Assembly: GCA_910576995.1 (NCBI GenBank)
Contig: CAJTLC010000009.1
Span: 52,310-116,309 of the forward strand
Source: an uncultured Ruminococcus sp.
GTDB lineage: Bacteria; Bacillota; Clostridia; Oscillospirales; Ruminococcaceae
Direction: 5' to 3'
Length of the DNA: 64,000 nt
This document shows positions 60,585 through 64,000 of the stretch, one piece after another (position 1 is the first letter of the stretch; every line of letters starts with the position of its first letter). The notes below the pieces were generated by a model, which was not told the origin of the DNA, searched no databases, and worked only from the letters and a program-made list of their open reading frames with translations. The translations under genes and the position numbers were made by a program.

Positions 60585-61873
60585 AAAAAGAAATTATTAC
60601 AAGCAGGCATACCGGCGACAGCTGCATCCACGTGACGCATAAAAGCGGTCTTAATATCTATATCTGCGAAATGCCGGGATTCAGCAGCGTTAAGGCTCTT
60701 TTCGGCACGGATTACGGCTCGGTAGACACTACTTTCAAGATCGCATCCGATACGGAATATACCACCGTTCCCATGGGTATCGCGCATTTTCTGGAACACA
60801 AGCTGTTCGAGAACGAAGAGTGCGGAGTTTTCGAACTCTACGCTGCGACCGGCGCGGCAGGCAACGCCTTCACTTCTTTCGACAAAACCTGCTATCTCTT
60901 CTCCTGCTCGAAAAATTATACGGAAAATCTGAAAATTCTCCTTGATTTCGTGCAGAAGCCTTTCTTCACAAAGGAGAACGTCGATAAGGAACAGGGAATC
61001 ATCGGTCAGGAAATTCAGATGACCAACGATAATCCCGAATGGCGCGTGCTTTTCAATATGCTGAAATGTATGTATCACGAGCATCCCGTTAAGATCGACA
61101 TTGCCGGAACCGCCGAAAGCATAGCGCAGATAGACGCCGAGCTTCTTTACAAATGCTATGATACGTTTTATAATCTCAATAACATGACGCTTGCTATCGC
61201 AGGCAATATAAATGCGGACGAAGTCCTTGCGATATGCGACGAAATGCTTCGTCCCTGCGAGGATAAAGGACTGGAAACGATTTTTCCCGACGAGCCGCTT
61301 ACCGTCGTTCAGCATGAGATAAGAGAGCGTCAGCCCGTAGGCGCGCCTATCTTCCAGTTGGGATTCAAATGCGCTCCGTGCAGCGGCTATGAACTGCTGA
61401 AAAAGAATCTCACGGCTGCGGCTGCCTGCGCTATGATATGCGACGTTTCTTCGGAAATGTACCAGAAACTCCTCAGCAGCGGCGTTATCAATTCTTCATT
61501 CGGCTTCGACGTATTCTGCGGAGACGGATATTTTGCAGTAATTTTTGGCGGCGAATCCGAATCTCCCGAAACTGTCCGCGATGAATTGATTTCTGCAATT
61601 TCAAAAATCAAGGCTAACGGCGTTGACGAGAAACTGTTCAGCCGCATCAAAAAAGAAACTTACGGTATGTCTATCCGCGAACTGAATAATGTAGACGCCG
61701 TGGCTGCCCTTATGCTGAATCACGGCATGAACGGCGTTAAACCCTATGATTCCATAGATATTATTTCAGAACTTACAAGCGGCGACGTTCTTGATTTCAT
61801 TCGGGACGAATTGGCGGAGGACAGGCTTGTATTATCTATAATCGACAGAACGGAGGAGATGATTCAGCCATGA
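60581..61873 (+). CDS. M16-family zinc peptidase, YmfH type
   Basis: The 430-residue protein has the inverted zinc-binding motif HFLEH (His69, Glu72, His73) in GIAHFLEHKLFENEE, and a third Glu in EQGIIGQEIQM. The C-terminal half is a second M16 domain lacking the motif. It should pair with the YmfF-type protein to form an active protease. The start overlaps the previous gene (ATGA) and its end overlaps lgt by 4 bases, so this is a translationally coupled operon. Confidence 0.9.
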   Translation: MKKEIITSRHTGDSCIHVTHKSGLNIYICEMPGFSSVKALFGTDYGSVDTTFKIASDTEYTTVPMGIAHFLEHKLFENEECGVFELYAATGAAGNAFTSFDKTCYLFSCSKNYTENLKILLDFVQKPFFTKENVDKEQGIIGQEIQMTNDNPEWRVLFNMLKCMYHEHPVKIDIAGTAESIAQIDAELLYKCYDTFYNLNNMTLAIAGNINADEVLAICDEMLRPCEDKGLETIFPDEPLTVVQHEIRERQPVGAPIFQLGFKCAPCSGYELLKKNLTAAAACAMICDVSSEMYQKLLSSGVINSSFGFDVFCGDGYFAVIFGGESESPETVRDELISAISKIKANGVDEKLFSRIKKETYGMSIRELNNVDAVAALMLNHGMNGVKPYDSIDIISELTSGDVLDFIRDELAEDRLVLSIIDRTEEMIQP

Positions 61874-62997
61874 TAAACGATATTAACGAAATTCAATTTC
61901 CGAAACTGGGCTGGGAATTCCACATCGACCCCACGGCGTTCACCATATTTGGTATTTCTATACAATGGTACGGCATAATTATTACGCTCGGACTGCTGCT
62001 TGCGGCATTATACTGCTTCCCGAAGATGAAACGCTTCGGGATAGATTCCGATAAAGCTGTAGATGTTGTGCTTTTTGGTATCATCGGCGGCATTATCGGT
62101 GCGCGAACCTACTATGTCATCTGGAAATGGGACGACTATCAGAGAGGTTCTTTCGGCGAAACCCTGAAAGCAATTATCAACACCCGAAACGGCGGATTGG
62201 CGATATACGGCGGCATTATCGGCGCGATTCTCGTAGGATATATCGTATGCAGGATAAAGAAGATCAAAGCCCTGCCTATGCTCGATATCACTGTCATTGG
62301 ACTGCTTATCGGTCAGGGAATCGGCCGCTGGGGCAATTTCGTGAATCAGGAGGCGTTCGGCTCCGAGACGGATTTCTTTCTCGGCATGACGGGCGGAAGA
62401 ATCCAGCAGACTGTCAGCGAACTCGGAATGCCAGCAGACCAGCTTGTTCACCCCTGCTTCTTATATGAATCCGCATGGTGCCTGCTGGGATTCGTACTGC
62501 TTGCAGCTTATTCAAAACGCAGAAAATACGACGGTCAGATCGCGCTTATGTACATGGCTTGGTACGGCGCGGAAAGATTTTTCGTTGAAGGACTGCGCAC
62601 AGACAGCCTGATGATAGGCAGTATCCGTGTATCGCAGGCTCTTTCGGCGGTACTGCTCATTACGTCGATAATCCTCCAGATAGTTATCGGTTTCCGCGTT
62701 AAGCGCGATCCCGAAAGCTTCGTACTTTACGCAAATACGGAGGAATCGCGCCTGCTTATTGAAGAAGCGCGCCGCAAGAGCATGGGAATGAAAGGCGTTG
62801 ACGCACGAATCGAGGATGACGACGACGAAATAGGGATTCTTCCCGATGAAGACGATAATGAGGAAACGGAAATTTCAGACGAGCCTGTCGATGAAGATGA
62901 AGAAATTCCGGACGATGAGGCAAATTCGGACGAAATCGAAGAAGATTCGAATGAAACGGACGATTTCGAAGAAGATAAAACTAAGGAGGAAAAATAA
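61870..62997 (+). CDS. lgt: Prolipoprotein diacylglyceryl transferase with acidic C-terminal tail
   Basis: The 375-residue membrane enzyme transfers diacylglycerol to the lipobox Cys of prolipoproteins. It has the YGGIIGAILVGYIV region, the signature GRWGNFVNQEAFG, and HPCFLYES with seven helices. The tail after about residue 300 is unusual: nearly 75 residues rich in Glu and Asp (EDDDDEIGILPDEDDNEETE and beyond), absent from typical Lgt proteins that end near 270-290. The tail is probably cytoplasmic. The start ATG overlaps the end of the M16 gene by 4 bases. Confidence 0.94.
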   Translation: MINDINEIQFPKLGWEFHIDPTAFTIFGISIQWYGIIITLGLLLAALYCFPKMKRFGIDSDKAVDVVLFGIIGGIIGARTYYVIWKWDDYQRGSFGETLKAIINTRNGGLAIYGGIIGAILVGYIVCRIKKIKALPMLDITVIGLLIGQGIGRWGNFVNQEAFGSETDFFLGMTGGRIQQTVSELGMPADQLVHPCFLYESAWCLLGFVLLAAYSKRRKYDGQIALMYMAWYGAERFFVEGLRTDSLMIGSIRVSQALSAVLLITSIILQIVIGFRVKRDPESFVLYANTEESRLLIEEARRKSMGMKGVDARIEDDDDEIGILPDEDDNEETEISDEPVDEDEEIPDDEANSDEIEEDSNETDDFEEDKTKEEK

Positions 62998-63855
62998 ATG
63001 GCTAAAATTATTGACGGAAAGGCTGTTTCGGCAGCCGTTAAGGAAGAAGTTGCCGCCGAGGCTGCAAAACTTAAAGACGAACACGGACTTAAAGTTGGAC
63101 TTGCCGTTGTTATCGTGGGCAGCGACCCTGCTTCCAGAGTTTATGTGAATAACAAGAAAAAGGCTTGCGAAGCTGTCGGATTCCGTTCCACGGAATATGC
63201 TCTCGATGAAAATACAACGCAGGAGCAGCTTCTCGACCTTGTGAACGTTCTCAACAACGATAAAGCTGTCAACGGAATTCTCGTTCAGCTTCCTCTGCCT
63301 AAGCATATCGACGAAAAGGCTGTTATCAACGCTATTTCGCCCGAAAAGGACGTTGACGCATTCCACCCTGTTAACGTGGGCAGAATCATGATAGGCGATT
63401 ATGCATTTCTTCCCTGCACTCCCGCAGGCGTTATGCGACTTATCGAAAGCACGGGCGTTGATATCACGGGCAAGCAGTGCGTTGTTATCGGCAGAAGCAA
63501 TATCGTCGGCAAACCGCAGGCAATGCTTCTTCTCCAGAAGAACGGAACTGTAACTGTCTGCCATTCCAGAACTAAAAATCTCAAGGAAATCTGCCTGACT
63601 GCCGATATTCTCGTTGTTGCGATCGGCAAAGCGAAATTCGTTACAGGCGATATGATAAAAGAGGGCGCTGTAGTTATCGATGTTGGCATGGATCGCGATG
63701 AAAACGGCAAACTCTGCGGCGATGTCGATTTCGAATCCGCGGAAAAGGTTGCAGGCTACATAACTCCCGTTCCGGGCGGAGTCGGACCCATGACTATCGC
63801 GATGCTTATGAAAAATACTCTCACTGCCGCTAAACAGCAGTCCGGTATCGAATAA
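62998..63855 (+). CDS. folD: Methylenetetrahydrofolate dehydrogenase/cyclohydrolase
   Basis: The 285-residue bifunctional enzyme interconverts 5,10-methylene-, methenyl- and 10-formyl-tetrahydrofolate with NADP. The catalytic Lys region VGSDPASRVYVNNKKKACE, QLPLPKHID and GRSNIVGKP with PVPGGVGPMT are visible. It begins at the base after the lgt stop and is the last gene of the ymfF-ymfH-lgt-folD run. The start follows AAGGAGGAAAAATAA, which lies in the lgt end. Confidence 0.96.
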   Translation: MAKIIDGKAVSAAVKEEVAAEAAKLKDEHGLKVGLAVVIVGSDPASRVYVNNKKKACEAVGFRSTEYALDENTTQEQLLDLVNVLNNDKAVNGILVQLPLPKHIDEKAVINAISPEKDVDAFHPVNVGRIMIGDYAFLPCTPAGVMRLIESTGVDITGKQCVVIGRSNIVGKPQAMLLLQKNGTVTVCHSRTKNLKEICLTADILVVAIGKAKFVTGDMIKEGAVVIDVGMDRDENGKLCGDVDFESAEKVAGYITPVPGGVGPMTIAMLMKNTLTAAKQQSGIE

Positions 63856-63911
63856 CTTGTGCTGAATTATGCAGCACAATATTAAATATATAACGCACCC
63901 AATAGGTTAAT
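63855..63911 (+). repeat. R2 element, copy g (internally deleted)
   Basis: ACTTGTGCTGAATTATGCAG is the left R2 arm. It is followed directly by the right-hand part of the central hairpin (AATATTAAATATATAACGCA, as in the inverted copy e), skipping the left hairpins. The element then ends at an unrelated sequence. Confidence 0.6.
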
Positions 63912-64000
63912 GTCATTAAGCAAAGAAAAAGCAGAAAATAACACAGGAGAATGGTAGAGAGAAGCGAGCATACACCTGATAGAATTAATCTGAAAAAAGG
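63912..64000 (+). other. Unassigned right edge of the window
   Basis: I see no complete gene or RNA in the last 89 bases. A possible start (ATG at about 63950, preceded by ACAGGAGA) opens a frame of 17 codons that runs off the edge, but its ribosome site is too close to judge. The sequence could be the end of whatever broke R2-g. Confidence 0.3.

Noticed and set aside
1..64000. CRISPR arrays, tRNA, rRNA and insertion sequences with transposase
   Set aside because: I looked on both strands and found no regularly spaced repeats of the CRISPR kind, no tRNA-like cloverleaf with the usual conserved bases, and no transposase or integrase protein.

Overview
The window looks like a chromosomal segment of a Gram-positive, endospore-forming, probably anaerobic Clostridia species, most likely Ruminococcus or a close relative in Oscillospiraceae. 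The signs are: three secreted proteins with dockerin modules and Thr-rich linkers (cellulosome-type biology), the spore-coat pair SipL/SpoIVA, a sortase with an LPxTG substrate, near-consensus SigA promoters (TTGACA-N17-TATAAT) and AAGGAGG-type ribosome sites. I see no rRNA, tRNA, CRISPR array, transposase or complete prophage. The species is an inference.

Layout. 0-9.4 kb: two membrane proteins, a 7TM histidine kinase with a LuxR-type regulator, a metallophosphoesterase broken by one TGA codon, thrH, a CPBP protease with its TetR regulator, and a Fur-family regulator. 9.5-19.8 kb: a CapD-like nucleotide-sugar dehydratase; a leftward purA / dockerin-transglutaminase / repeat-tailed membrane protein group; a CwlD-like amidase; a three-gene phage-like module (M15 peptidase, tail-type protein, small protein); a dockerin metalloprotease behind a structured leader. 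20-27.2 kb: a surface locus of a 1735-residue M60-like peptidase with dockerin and FnIII modules, an LPQTG Thr-rich wall protein, and a sortase overlapping its substrate gene. 27.3-36.2 kb: metallophosphoesterase, alpha/beta hydrolase, tex, a GIY-YIG protein, an HD protein, a GH13-DUF1653 fusion, a SHOCT membrane protein and small proteins. 36.3-39.3 kb: sipL-spoIVA. 39.6-50.9 kb: an orphan binding lipoprotein, the LCP/TatD/PP2C operon, alr, a radical SAM protein, ilvE, a kinase-like gene, and the UPF0210/ACT pair. 51.4-63.9 kb: a PHP phosphatase, an Lrp regulator, an aminotransferase fused in frame to IspE, SGNH and MBOAT acyl-transfer genes, an AraC regulator, and a tightly overlapping ymfF-ymfH-lgt-folD run.

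The most unusual content is non-coding. Four kinds of palindromic repeat fill many intergenic gaps. R1 is a 162-187 bp element with terminal inverted repeats. R2 is about 78-235 bp; full copies can fold into a five-hairpin cloverleaf whose stems differ between copies but stay paired. R3 is a short hairpin leader found twice, directly after a promoter. R4 is a 160 bp element with 21 bp perfect inverted repeats. R2 copies concentrate in the last 20 kb. None encodes a recognisable protein, so if they are mobile they must be moved in trans. Paired changes in the R2 stems suggest that structure, in DNA or RNA, is what is maintained.

Functional links. The M60/LPQTG/sortase set and the dockerin proteins point to a host- or plant-polymer-facing surface. 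MBOAT with SGNH suggests O-acylation of an envelope polymer. The LCP, Lgt, Alr and amidase genes serve envelope assembly.
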